Assembly (NCBI GenBank): GCA_050949175.1
Contig: JBMNFG010000014.1
Span: 1 to 64,000 of the forward strand
Source: UBA4971 sp900019985
GTDB taxonomy: Bacteria; Bacillota; SHA-98; UBA4971
DNA: 64,000 nucleotides
Reading direction: 5' to 3'
The position numbers were made by a program, and so were the translations under genes. Positions 36,969 to 44,876 of the stretch are shown piece by piece. Position 1 is the first letter of the stretch, and every line of letters starts with the position of its first letter. Under the pieces are notes generated by a model, which was given only the letters and a program-made list of their open reading frames with translations, was not told the origin of the DNA and ran no database searches.

Positions 36969-37047
36969 GGGATCTCACTGTCTTTGCGGCACAGTTGGCT
37001 TGGGACTCTTTGAGATACGAGCACCGGGTGAGATCCCTCTCTGTTTT
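36969..37047 (+). promoter_or_regulatory. long hairpin with T tract upstream of the racemase-like gene
   Basis: GGGATCTCAC at 36969-36978 pairs with GTGAGATCCC at 37028-37037, with a structured 49-base loop. TCTCTGTTTTT follows. It can act as a terminator or attenuator between the M20 and racemase-like genes. The next start is 26 bases on. Confidence 0.6.
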
Positions 37048-37072
37048 TCATAATCGAATCAGGACGGGATAT

Positions 37073-37769
37073 ATGATGGATAAGAAGCGAATCGGACTTA
37101 TCAGAGTGCTGACTACCGATGATCCGGAGGTGCTGGGCCTTCACGGGAGATTGATAATGGATGCTTTCCCAGATCTCGAAGTGGTCTCACGCTGCATTCC
37201 GGGACACCCCAAAGGCGTGTATGACGATTCCAGCGAAGAAGAAGCTACTCCTAAAGTGGTGGCCTTGGCAGAGGAGATGGCCGAGGACGGGGTAAGCGCA
37301 ATTATTGTAAGCTGTGCTGCTGATCCGGGGGTTGCTGATGCCAGAGAAGTGCTGGACATTCCTGTTATAGGTGCAGGGAGGGCAGCTTCGTATGTCGGTC
37401 TTGCCTTGTCGAAAGATCTGGCTGTCCTCGGTCTTACCGAGGATCCTCCAAAGATTGTCTCTGACATCTTAGGGCCTTCTCTCCTTGCGGCTTCGAAGCC
37501 CGAGAGGGGTCAAGACCACACTGGACCTTATGACCCCCGAAGGAAAGAAATCTGTATTGGAAGAGGCGGCAAGGCTGAAAGCGAAAGGAGCAAAAGCCCT
37601 TGTACTTGCGTGTACAGGCATGGCGACTATTGGCGCAGCTAAGTTCGTAGGCAAAGAGCTAGGTATAATGGCAATAGATCCGGTGATTGCTGCAGGGTTG
37701 TTTGCCTGGTATGCAACGACTGATTCCTTTGGAGGAGCCTTCTCCGGCAGGCTCCTAAAGGAGGATTGA
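37073..37769 (+). pseudogene. Asp/Glu/hydantoin racemase-like protein, one frameshift
   Basis: Two frames (start at 37073-37642, and the end to 37769) together make a protein of about 230 residues of the Asp/Glu racemase superfamily. Both catalytic cysteine regions are present: VSCAADPGVADAREVLDIPV in the first and LVLACTGMATIGAAKF in the second. The break is at the GGGG run 37506-37509, where removing one G restores ...KPERVKTTLDLMTPEG. The start ATG 37073 has only a weak Shine-Dalgarno. It precedes DUF1177 by 6 bp. A sequencing error is possible. Confidence 0.78.
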
Positions 37770-37775
37770 TAAGTA

Positions 37776-38729
37776 ATGGCTTTAAAACAAGTCTTGGAAG
37801 CGTATGAGTTGATGGACAGTCCTAAGGTTGACGGCGACCAGGTCAAAGGGATGCTTCTTGACGCAGGCATTAAGCATGTAGAATCCCAACGAGTATATGG
37901 ACCCAAAGGTCACACAGATTTTATCAGGGCCGTCATTCCCGGCTCCAAAGGAAAAACGAGCGGCGGGGATGCTCCGACTTTAGGCATTATAGGACGTCTC
38001 GGCGGTATCGGAGCGCGTCCTGAGCGAATCGGGTTTGTTTCTGACGGTGATGGTGCAGCAGTGGCAATCGCTGCAGCATTGAAGCTTGGACGGATGCATT
38101 CTCTAGGAGATGTGCTGGCAGGGGATGTAATCATAGCTACGCATATCTGTCCAAACGCGCCTACGATGCCTCATGATCCCGTGCCTTTCATGGATTCACC
38201 TGTAGATATCGCCACCATGAACAAGTATGAAGTCGATCCTGCCATGGATGCAGTTCTCTCTGTAGATACTACCAAAGGAAATCGTATTATTAACTATCGT
38301 GGCTTCGCTATTTCGCCTACTGTCAAAGAAGGATACATACTCAAAGTAAGTGAGGACCTGCTTGATATTATGAGTATCGTCACAGGTAAGCTGCCTGTGG
38401 TGTTTGCTATTACCCTCCAAGACATCACTCCGTACGGTAACGATGTCTACCATTTAAACAGCATTTTGCAGCCGTCGACTGCAACTTCCGCACCATGCGT
38501 AGGTGTGGCGATTACAACTGAGACTGCGGTTCCGGGCTGTGCCACAGGTGCGAGCCATCTCTCTGACATGGAACAGGCTACGAGGTTTGTTATCGAGGTT
38601 GCTAAAGCATTTACTGAAGGTAAATGCAAATTCTATGATGACGAAGAGTATCGCAGGCTACTCCGCTTATACGGCAGTCTGAAGCATTTTCAGACTATGG
38701 GCTTGCCCGACGGAGAAGAGGAAGATTAA
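37776..38729 (+). CDS. DUF1177 family protein
   Basis: 317 residues, the full length of DUF1177, a family of unknown function. Recognisable stretches are KVDGDQVKGMLLDAG, RAVIPGSKGKTSGGDAPTLGIIGRLGGIGARP and CPNAPTMPHDPVPFM, with several conserved Asp and His residues that could bind a metal. It starts with ATG after AAGGAGGATTGAT. DUF1177 is often found next to AroM and peptidase or transporter genes; the present order fits that. No reaction should be assigned. Confidence 0.85.
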   Translation: MALKQVLEAYELMDSPKVDGDQVKGMLLDAGIKHVESQRVYGPKGHTDFIRAVIPGSKGKTSGGDAPTLGIIGRLGGIGARPERIGFVSDGDGAAVAIAAALKLGRMHSLGDVLAGDVIIATHICPNAPTMPHDPVPFMDSPVDIATMNKYEVDPAMDAVLSVDTTKGNRIINYRGFAISPTVKEGYILKVSEDLLDIMSIVTGKLPVVFAITLQDITPYGNDVYHLNSILQPSTATSAPCVGVAITTETAVPGCATGASHLSDMEQATRFVIEVAKAFTEGKCKFYDDEEYRRLLRLYGSLKHFQTMGLPDGEEED

Positions 38730-38792
38730 ACCACACGGGTTGCATCCACCGAAGGAAAGGTTGAACCAAGACGGGATTGGAGGTGGTATGCG

Positions 38793-39479
38793 ATGAAGAA
38801 GAGAGTAATTGGCGCGGTAACCATCGGTCAGTCGCCCCGAGTTGACCTGGTGCCGGAGCTAATTAGCATACTGGGCCCGGATATAGAGATCAGAGAGAGA
38901 GGGGCGCTGGACGGCCTTACAAAGGACGAAATCGCGGCCCTAGCTCCTCAACTAGGAGACTCTGTGCTAGTTACCAGGTTAGCTGACGGCTCATCAGCAA
39001 GAATCGCTGAACGACATATCACTCCTCGTCTTTCTGAGACTATACATGCCTTATTCCGTGAAGGAATTGACATCGTAGCGCTCCTTTGTACCGGAGAGTT
39101 CCCGGAGCTCGAAGGAGAAGGCTTATTGATCCGTCCGCAAGTAATCCTCTACAATGTGGCCCAAGCCGTATCTTCCGGACTGAAATTAGGGGTGATATGC
39201 CCGGACGCCGGTCAGATCACCGAGGCTGAGGCAAGGTGGCGCAATGTAGGAAGGGAACAGGTGGTTGTAGTTGCGTCTCCCTATGGTGATCCCGAGGAAG
39301 TTGAGGCAGGACTTGAGAAAGCTGCAAGAACGCTTAAAGCGCAAGGCGTAGAGCTGGCAGTCCTTGATTGTATAGGTTATACCCTAGCAATGCAGGAGCT
39401 GGTGCGAAAAGAGGCCGGTGTTCCGGTGATTCTGGCCAGAGGGATACTTGCCAGAGTCTTGAAAGAGCTTATTGGTTAA
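38793..39479 (+). CDS. AroM family protein
   Basis: The protein has 228 residues, the AroM length. It opens with IGAVTIGQSPRVDLVPEL, the family signature, and has a Cys in LLCTGEFP and another in LDCIGYT, both in positions like those of Asp/Glu racemases. AroM was first seen beside aroL in E. coli under TyrR control, but its function is unknown. Here it is the last gene of the ECF-M20-racemase-DUF1177 run. Confidence 0.88.
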   Translation: MKKRVIGAVTIGQSPRVDLVPELISILGPDIEIRERGALDGLTKDEIAALAPQLGDSVLVTRLADGSSARIAERHITPRLSETIHALFREGIDIVALLCTGEFPELEGEGLLIRPQVILYNVAQAVSSGLKLGVICPDAGQITEAEARWRNVGREQVVVVASPYGDPEEVEAGLEKAARTLKAQGVELAVLDCIGYTLAMQELVRKEAGVPVILARGILARVLKELIG

Positions 39480-39495
39480 AAAGCTCGAAACCTGA

Positions 39496-39524
39496 TTGAC
39501 GTCCCGAAGAAGTAGTGATATATT
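39496..39524 (+). promoter_or_regulatory. predicted promoter of the membrane protein/XRE pair
   Basis: TTGACG at 39496-39501 and TATATT at 39519-39524 lie 17 bp apart. The -10 overlaps AGTGATATATT, similar to a half of the palindrome just downstream, so the regulator may block the polymerase. Confidence 0.65.
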
Positions 39525-39535
39525 TGTAACATAAG

Positions 39536-39551
39536 GTGATATATATATCAC
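39536..39551. promoter_or_regulatory. 16-bp perfect palindrome, likely XRE operator
   Basis: GTGATATATATATCAC is a perfect palindrome directly downstream of the promoter. It ends about 19 bases before the first start codon of an operon that contains an XRE-family regulator. Autoregulation is inferred. Confidence 0.6.
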
Positions 39552-39569
39552 TATTTTGGAGGGTCAGTG

Positions 39570-39938
39570 ATGTCGACTGAAAAAAGAAGACGAAGGCGAA
39601 CCTATTTAGGATACTTAGGGTTCTTAGGTTTTCTTGCGTTTTCGTATTTCCAAGATCGCGATGCAAGTTCCCTGGTATTCCTTGCGTATTTCGGTTTCTT
39701 CGCTTACTTCTGGGTAGCCAGGATTGCAGACCAGTTGCCTGATGAAAGGTATCTTGAAAACGCAGCAAAGGCCAAAGCCCGAGCTTTTGATGTAGCCATA
39801 ATCGAGCTTATCGTCCTGAACCTGCTTTCAGCCTTAGGCTTTGCCGGCAAGGAACTGCTTGTTGCAGGGATCGCATTGTGTTTTGCGTCACTTCTCATCA
39901 TCTACGCAGTTACCTTCTACTTGCTGGAAGAGAAGTAG
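39570..39938 (+). CDS. DUF3796-like membrane protein
   Basis: About 122 residues with a strongly basic N-terminus (KRRRRR), two short hydrophobic segments in the first half and two in the second (after residue 75). The arrangement and its pairing with a small XRE regulator resemble DUF3796 proteins of Firmicutes. ATG 39570 has GGAGGG six bases upstream. The function is unknown. Confidence 0.6.
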   Translation: MSTEKRRRRRTYLGYLGFLGFLAFSYFQDRDASSLVFLAYFGFFAYFWVARIADQLPDERYLENAAKAKARAFDVAIIELIVLNLLSALGFAGKELLVAGIALCFASLLIIYAVTFYLLEEK

Positions 39939-39946
39939 AGGAGAAC

Positions 39947-40147
39947 ATGGCTAAGCTTAAGTGTAACTTGAAGAAATACCGTCAGCTTGCCGGTATGACT
40001 CAAGAGGATCTTGCTGCACGTGTGAATGTGCGGCGTGAAACCATTGTCCGGCTGGAAGCAGGGAAGTACAATCCATCTTTGAAACTGGCAATGGATATTG
40101 CCAAGGCGGTAGGCGCCAAGATCGAAGATATCTTCATATTTGAGTAG
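39947..40147 (+). CDS. small XRE family regulator
   Basis: 66 residues making up one helix-turn-helix domain: LKKYRQLAGMTQEDLAARVN with VRRETIVRLEAGKYNPSL. This is the short type (YozG-like) with no effector domain. ATG 39947 follows AGAGGAGAAC and starts eight bases after the membrane gene stop. It probably represses its own operon through the palindrome at 39536-39551, perhaps with the membrane protein as antagonist. Confidence 0.87.
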   Translation: MAKLKCNLKKYRQLAGMTQEDLAARVNVRRETIVRLEAGKYNPSLKLAMDIAKAVGAKIEDIFIFE

Positions 40148-40151
40148 GGCA

Positions 40152-40180
40152 TTGATCTCATGTCGTAGGTGTAATATACT
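40152..40180 (+). promoter_or_regulatory. predicted promoter of the ABC-F gene
   Basis: TTGATC at 40152-40157 and TATACT at 40175-40180 have a 17-bp spacer. The transcript would start near 40187 and have a leader of about 190 bases before the ABC-F gene. Confidence 0.7.
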
Positions 40181-40229
40181 GAAAAACAGTCACATATCTC
40201 AACTGCCACGAAGGCGAAAGGAGACAGCC

Positions 40230-40286
40230 ATGGAGATTTCAATCTTGATAATCACCACGGATCCGGTATACGCGATATCACTATAG
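40230..40286 (+). CDS. 18-residue leader peptide of the ABC-F gene
   Basis: AAAGGAG at 40217-40223 lies six bases before ATG 40230. The ORF reads MEISILIITTDPVYAISL and stops at TAG 40284-40286, directly next to the first hairpin arm. Short hydrophobic leaders with SI-x-(I/V)-like stretches are known before erm and some ABC-F genes, where antibiotic-stalled ribosomes switch expression on. The resemblance to the ErmC leader core is loose. Nothing here proves which drug, if any, is sensed. Confidence 0.7.
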   Translation: MEISILIITTDPVYAISL

Positions 40287-40378
40287 GACCGGGGAGGATC
40301 AAGAGATTACATGGCTTCTCTGCATCTTGTTGAGGATAGATCTTCTTGCCCCCGGTCAGTCAGACAGGGGGATTTTTC
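40287..40378 (+). promoter_or_regulatory. translation attenuator with two exclusive hairpins
   Basis: Hairpin 1: GACCGGGG (40287-40294), directly after the leader stop, pairs with CCCCGGTC (40350-40357), extended imperfectly by CAAGA-type pairs. Hairpin 2: CCCCC (40349-40353) plus GTC (40355-40357) pairs with GAC (40363-40365) plus GGGGG (40367-40371), burying the ABC-F Shine-Dalgarno GGGGGA. Both use 40349-40357, so only one can form. A ribosome finishing the leader covers the left arm and favours hairpin 2 (off). A ribosome stalled early leaves hairpin 1 free to form (on). Confidence 0.7.
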
Positions 40379-42142
40379 ATGTCACGTCCTATTCTACAGG
40401 TCAACAGGCTGTGTAAATCATACGGGTTCAGGGAAATCTTCAGTAACATCAGTTTTCTTCTGAGAGAAGGGGATAGAGTCGCTCTCGTAGGGCCTAACGG
40501 AGTTGGCAAATCCACGCTTATAAAGATACTGGCAGGCGAAGAGAGCGCCACATCAGGCACGGTTGAGTTTTTTGATGACGCGTTAACCGTAGGTTATGTG
40601 CCTCAAAACATAGATTTTGATCCAACTTTGACGCCATGGGATGTGTTGACAGACGAGAGATATCGTCTAGGCGCGCCGTCGCTTTCTGAGGCAGCTGAAG
40701 CGTTGAGCAGGTTCCGCTTTACTGACACTGATTCCGAGACTCCAATCGCAAACCTCAGCGGCGGCGAGAAGACCAAGCTTGCATTGGCAAGAGTGTGGCT
40801 TTTCCGTCCGGACATTCTTCTTTTGGATGAACCTACGAACTACCTGGACCATTCTGCTTTGGATCTCCTTGAAGACATTGTCCGCACATATCCCGGAACG
40901 GTTCTTTTGGTGTCTCACGACAGATACTTCTTAGACAGAACAGTTGAAAGGATTATTGAGCTTTCGCCGGATGGGGCTGCTGAGTATAAAGGCAACTATA
41001 CCACGTACAGGGAGATTAAAGAGAAAACCTATGCTTCCCAGCTGGCCCGATACGAGAAGGAGCAAAAGGAAATCCGGCGTATCCAGGCGGTGATTGACAG
41101 GCAGACAAGGTGGGCCGAAAAAGCACACCGAGACGCCGGCATTAATGATTTCTACCGTCGTAAGGCGAAACAGGCGGCACAGAGGGCAAAAGCCACTGTC
41201 AGCAGGCTGGAAGGGCTCAAGAAGGTCAGTGTCTCTAAGCCGAAACGAGAGAAAGTCATCACGTTTGACGGTTTTCAGGGAGAAGGCGGGGGACGGGTAA
41301 TAGTCGTAGCTGAGGGTTTATCTAAAGCATTCGACAAATCCCTCTTCAGAGAGTCGAGTTTCAGCGTTCAGAGGGGAGAAAAGGTCGGCATAGTAGGGCC
41401 TAACGGATCAGGAAAGACGACTTTGCTTAAGTTAATCCTAGGCGAGGAGCTTCCATCTGAAGGCACTGTCTGGCTATCTCCCGGGGCGAGGATCGGCTAC
41501 ATGGATCAGGAGCTTGAAGAGCTTGATCCGAACATTACAGTGATAGATGAGGCCTTAAGCGTTTTTGAATACAGAAGCCCTGAACTGGTAACCAAGGCCA
41601 GGACCATCCTTGGTTGTTTCTTGTTTACACGAGATGATGTAGAAAAACCTATCAAAGTGCTCAGCCCGGGAGAAAGGAAGAGAGTTTGCCTGATTAAGCT
41701 CCTCATGTCAGACTTAAACGTTCTAATCCTTGACGAACCCACTGAGCATCTTGACCTTTTGTCCAGAGAAAAGCTTGAAGATGCGCTTGTGTCTTATGGC
41801 GGAACAATAATCCTTGTATCCCATGACAGGTACCTTCTGAAGAAGGTATGTACCAAGGTGCTGTCTATTGAAAACGAAACAATCCGAACTTACCTGGGCG
41901 GCTTCGAGGAGTACCATGAGAGCCGTAGGGCAAGGGGTAGACGTCAGACGGGAGATAAAGCTAAGCAACGTCAAGGAAAGTCCACCGGGCTACATGAGGA
42001 AGAGAGGATGTTCTTGGAGACAAAACTCGCACTGCTCAATTCTCAGCTTGCCGTTATGACAAAAGATGATCCGGACTATGAGAGAATCGAGAAGCAGTTC
42101 TTTGAGATTGCCAGGCGTTTGCGAGGAAATCCTGAGACGTAA
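40379..42142 (+). CDS. ABC-F family ATPase, likely ribosome-protection type
   Basis: About 587 residues with two ATPase domains and no membrane segments. Walker A is GPNGVGKSTL, then GPNGSGKTTL; signatures are LSGGEKTKL and LSPGERKRV; Walker B is LLLDEPTNYLD and LILDEPTEHLD. The charged interdomain linker (about residues 230-310, with FYRRKAKQAAQRAK) is where ABC-F proteins reach the ribosomal peptidyl-transferase centre. ATG 40379 follows GGGGGA. ABC-F proteins bind the ribosome; resistance types remove antibiotics. The attenuator upstream strongly favours that kind over housekeeping EttA-like proteins. Confidence 0.88.
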   Translation: MSRPILQVNRLCKSYGFREIFSNISFLLREGDRVALVGPNGVGKSTLIKILAGEESATSGTVEFFDDALTVGYVPQNIDFDPTLTPWDVLTDERYRLGAPSLSEAAEALSRFRFTDTDSETPIANLSGGEKTKLALARVWLFRPDILLLDEPTNYLDHSALDLLEDIVRTYPGTVLLVSHDRYFLDRTVERIIELSPDGAAEYKGNYTTYREIKEKTYASQLARYEKEQKEIRRIQAVIDRQTRWAEKAHRDAGINDFYRRKAKQAAQRAKATVSRLEGLKKVSVSKPKREKVITFDGFQGEGGGRVIVVAEGLSKAFDKSLFRESSFSVQRGEKVGIVGPNGSGKTTLLKLILGEELPSEGTVWLSPGARIGYMDQELEELDPNITVIDEALSVFEYRSPELVTKARTILGCFLFTRDDVEKPIKVLSPGERKRVCLIKLLMSDLNVLILDEPTEHLDLLSREKLEDALVSYGGTIILVSHDRYLLKKVCTKVLSIENETIRTYLGGFEEYHESRRARGRRQTGDKAKQRQGKSTGLHEEERMFLETKLALLNSQLAVMTKDDPDYERIEKQFFEIARRLRGNPET

Positions 42143-42170
42143 ATGAGGGACTTTCTTTTGGCGGGCAAAT

Positions 42171-42221
42171 AAGGGATGTGGTACCGGATGACAGAAAAGG
42201 GATGTGGTACCGGATGACAGA
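42171..42221 (+). repeat. 26-bp tandem duplication at the start of the DUF3788 gene
   Basis: The same 25 bases occur at 42171-42195 and 42197-42221, one base apart. Each copy carries an AAGGG followed by an ATG. The first ATG (42188) opens a nine-codon ORF whose TGA (42215-42217) overlaps the second ATG (42214), a possible coupled mini-cistron. Confidence 0.8.
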
Positions 42222-42657
42222 CAACGTGCCCACCGGAGCGGAGATCGAAGAGACCCTAGGAACCTCTGCAATGCGTGCATGGAACGAGCTTACGACATTT
42301 GTGGAGGAAAACTACAGTCATGAACCTGTTTGGGATAACGGTGGCAAATACGGTAAATGGGAATTGAAGTATCGCAAGAGCGGAAGGACTCTATGTACCT
42401 TTTATATCAAAGACGGGTTCTTCACGGCACTTGTCGTCTTAGGCAAGGGAGAAAGAGAAGAACTTGAATCACGGAAGGCGGAGTTTTCCTCCTCAATTAT
42501 TGAGTTGTACCTTAATACCAGGACGTATCATGATGGTAAGTGGCTTTGGATTGATGTCTCAGATATGAGTCCGGTGGAAGGCATAAAGAGGCTAATTGCG
42601 ATAAAACGGAAACCGAGCAAGCGTGACAAAGTATCAAAGCAGTTGACGCCTAAGTAG
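42214..42657 (+). CDS. DUF3788 family protein
   Basis: About 147 residues. The run WDNGGKYGKWELKYRKSGRTLCTFY and the later GKWLWIDV are features of DUF3788, a family of small cytosolic proteins of unknown function. ATG 42214 lies in the second copy of the tandem duplication and gives MTDNVPTGAEIEE. Upstream starts at 42178 and in the first copy are possible. It is followed by a short 15-bp repeat. Confidence 0.75.
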   Translation: MTDNVPTGAEIEETLGTSAMRAWNELTTFVEENYSHEPVWDNGGKYGKWELKYRKSGRTLCTFYIKDGFFTALVVLGKGEREELESRKAEFSSSIIELYLNTRTYHDGKWLWIDVSDMSPVEGIKRLIAIKRKPSKRDKVSKQLTPK

Positions 42658-42684
42658 TTGATGCGTAGGTAGTTTACGTCTAAA
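42640..42684 (+). repeat. 15-bp tandem repeat, three units
   Basis: CAGTTGACGCCTAAG, TAGTTGATGCGTAGG and TAGTTTACGTCTAAA are three diverged 15-bp units at and after the DUF3788 stop codon. It is a small member of the repeat-rich intergenic pattern. Confidence 0.6.
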
Positions 42685-42748
42685 CAGTGCTGATGGGACG
42701 AGGAAGCAAAGACGCGGATTAGAGCTAACGATCACAGGAGGAGAGTTT

Positions 42749-43512
42749 ATGCTGAGCTCATATGGACTTATGTGTGAGACTTGCTATGCTTTTCCCAAAG
42801 ACTGCCCGGGATGTGACAATATTGAAGGTAAGCCCTCTTGGGTTAGTGACATTGGCAAGTCAGTATGCGAACTGTATCAGTGTGCGAGAGACAGAGGCCT
42901 GACCTCATGCGGAGGCTGTGCTGCATTACCCTGCAGACAATGGGCAGACAATGGGGGGAATTGCGAGATCCCAGGCTCAGTGTGGAAGAGCATTTGGGCC
43001 ACATAAACAAGCGAGTAGAGAAGTTGAAAGAGGCTTATTCGTCGTCTTCTCAACCTTCTGTCTGTATACATCCTCGAGATGCTTTCTACGTAATCGGATA
43101 TCCGCTCGTTACGAATACTGAACGATCCAGATTGGAAGTGCCTGCATTCTGGGACAGGTTTTTCGAATTGGGCGGCCCTGACATGCTCCTGAAAATTGCC
43201 GGCGAAAGCCAGGGCAGGGGGATTTATGGTGTTTGCACAGACTTCAACTGCAAGTCAGGCGAATTCACCTATGTTATCGGGGTCAGCGTGAGCGAGCCCA
43301 AAGATATACCCGAAGATATGGTGCAAGTTAGTATGCCCGCAGCCCTTTATGCGGTTGTCAAGACGGTTTTGGATGTACATGCAATCCATGACGCGTGGGA
43401 TTTCCTGATCAAAACCTGGATGCCTGAAGCAGGGTATTCTCATGCAGGTACAGAGGATTTTGAGTACTACCCGGATGAGTGCGGTTGCGAGATCTGGGTT
43501 CCCATAGACTGA
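42749..43512 (+). pseudogene. DUF3795 fused to a GyrI-like effector-binding domain, one frameshift
   Basis: The first frame has a Cys-rich DUF3795 domain: YGLMCETC, KDCPGC, LYQCARDRGLTSCGGCAALPC. The second frame, in phase from about 42952, runs LRDPRLSVEEHLGHINKRVEKLKEA into a GyrI/AraC-type effector-binding domain (EVPAFWDRFFELGG, GVSVSEPKDIP, CGCEIWVPI). One base missing from the GGGGGG run near 42954-42959 accounts for the shift; restored, the text reads WADNGGELRDPRLS. The product would be about 254 residues. The Cys set may bind a metal or cluster. The ATG has AGGAGGAGAG. Function is unknown. Confidence 0.75.
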
Positions 43513-43767
43513 GCACGGTATTTGGCGGTCCATGATCTTTAGCAGAGCTCAACTCTTTCCGGTATGGCTTTTACAGAGCTTACCTCCGAGACAAGGAGAT
43601 GAGGGAAACGCAGGATCCAACCTGACAACTCAATGAGAGAATGAAAGCGTCAAATGCGATGCCTAAGAACGCTGCAGGATAATTTTTCCGAGTAGCCAAG
43701 TATTCTCCATAAAATATCACGGCCAAGGTATTACGGTGATGGCGACATTCATTCAAAAGGAGGAAGT

Positions 43768-43845
43768 ATGCAAGTGTTCAAGAGGAACAACTTCCTAGTC
43801 GTTGCTGTATTATTGGTTTTTGTGGTCCCGCTTTTGCTGATATAG
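43768..43845 (+). CDS. 25-residue single-span membrane peptide
   Basis: AAAGGAGGAAGT precedes an ATG that reads a basic start (MQVFKRNN) and a hydrophobic segment of about 17 residues ending PLLLI before TAG. The Shine-Dalgarno is excellent and the composition is that of a short membrane peptide. It sits 30 bp before the histidine phosphatase. It may be a toxin-like or leader peptide; function is unknown. Confidence 0.55.
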   Translation: MQVFKRNNFLVVAVLLVFVVPLLLI

Positions 43846-43875
43846 GGGGTAGGAGAGACAGCATCCGGCACCACA

Positions 43876-44541
43876 GTGCTCTTGGCACGACATAGGCAGA
43901 CAGATTGGAATGCACTGGATTTGCTGCAAGGATGGGCGGACGTTACTTTGAATCATGTTGGCCTGCGTGAGGTTGGAGGATTGGGTGCTTCTTGGGAAGA
44001 GGAGGTAGGGCTGGATGTTGACGTAATATACTCCAGCCCGCTGAACCGGACAAAGCAGAGTGCCGAGATTCTAGCTAAGCACCTTTCTATTAGCCCTTTC
44101 GAGATTAGGTTTGAACCTGATCTCAGAGAAGCCAGCATTCGCATACTCACCGGTTTGTCCGGTTCCGAGCTCGTATCTAATCCGGAGTTCTTTGAGATCT
44201 ACAAGAAATGGTCGCGAGACCAAGACTATGCCCAGCCTTCAGGCCCGCCTGTTGTGATTACCGACTACACCAAGCTGTATCTGGAGGGCCAGGAGTTTCC
44301 GGGAGAGTCGGGGAACGCATTCAGAGATAGAGTATTGAATGCCCTGGAAAGGATTGTATCTGAGAATAGAGGAAAGACGGTGTTGGTCTCCACTCACGGG
44401 GGAGTCATCGCAATCATCCTTTGCGTTATTACGGACACGCCTATTGCAGAGTGGGAGGGTTTTCTTCCCGGAAACGCTTCTGTCACTCACCTAAGATTTG
44501 AGGATGACGGCAGTGTTACGTGGGTTAATGCCCCCAATTGA
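43876..44541 (+). CDS. histidine phosphatase superfamily protein (phosphoglycerate mutase-like)
   Basis: 221 residues from GTG 43876. The first catalytic block reads ARHRQTDWN in place of the usual RHGxTxxN, so the glycine after the nucleophilic His is Arg. The SSPLNRTKQSAEIL motif and the second His (VSTHGGVIAII) are present. Family members remove phosphate from sugars, cofactors or proteins. The Shine-Dalgarno is not clear, and the start may be coupled to the small ORF upstream. The Gly-to-Arg change could alter activity. Confidence 0.8.
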   Translation: MLLARHRQTDWNALDLLQGWADVTLNHVGLREVGGLGASWEEEVGLDVDVIYSSPLNRTKQSAEILAKHLSISPFEIRFEPDLREASIRILTGLSGSELVSNPEFFEIYKKWSRDQDYAQPSGPPVVITDYTKLYLEGQEFPGESGNAFRDRVLNALERIVSENRGKTVLVSTHGGVIAIILCVITDTPIAEWEGFLPGNASVTHLRFEDDGSVTWVNAPN

Positions 44542-44611
44542 TAACATATTATTCCATAAGCTTTAATCCTCAGTCAGATGAAATCACCATATAAGGGAAG
44601 GGGGATGTGAA

Positions 44612-44740
44612 ATGGAGTATGTGGGATTACTGGCCCCGATAGCGTTTGTTTTCGCTATAAGTGCTTATAGTCAGTTGGCCGCTTTGAGACGGGAAATTGA
44701 GAGTCTCAAAGTGGAGATTGAGAAGATCAAAGCCAAGTGA
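44612..44740 (+). CDS. 42-residue membrane protein with coiled-coil tail
   Basis: Starts with ATG after AAGGGGGATGTGA. Residues about 4-21 are hydrophobic (VGLLAPIAFVFAISAY), followed by a heptad-like charged tail (LRREIESLKVEIEKIKAK). It is too short for domain calls, but composition and ribosome-binding site support a real small protein. Confidence 0.6.
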   Translation: MEYVGLLAPIAFVFAISAYSQLAALRREIESLKVEIEKIKAK

Positions 44741-44876
44741 CGAAAGGTAAGAGCTGAGCAAGGGATAAGATAAGCTAATCTATTCACAGTGAACGGCTCC
44801 GGAGATTAGTGCAATAAGGTGTCGTAGAAAATGAAGCACGGGTTCCCTAAAAGCAAATCAAGGAGAGTGGGGCCGA

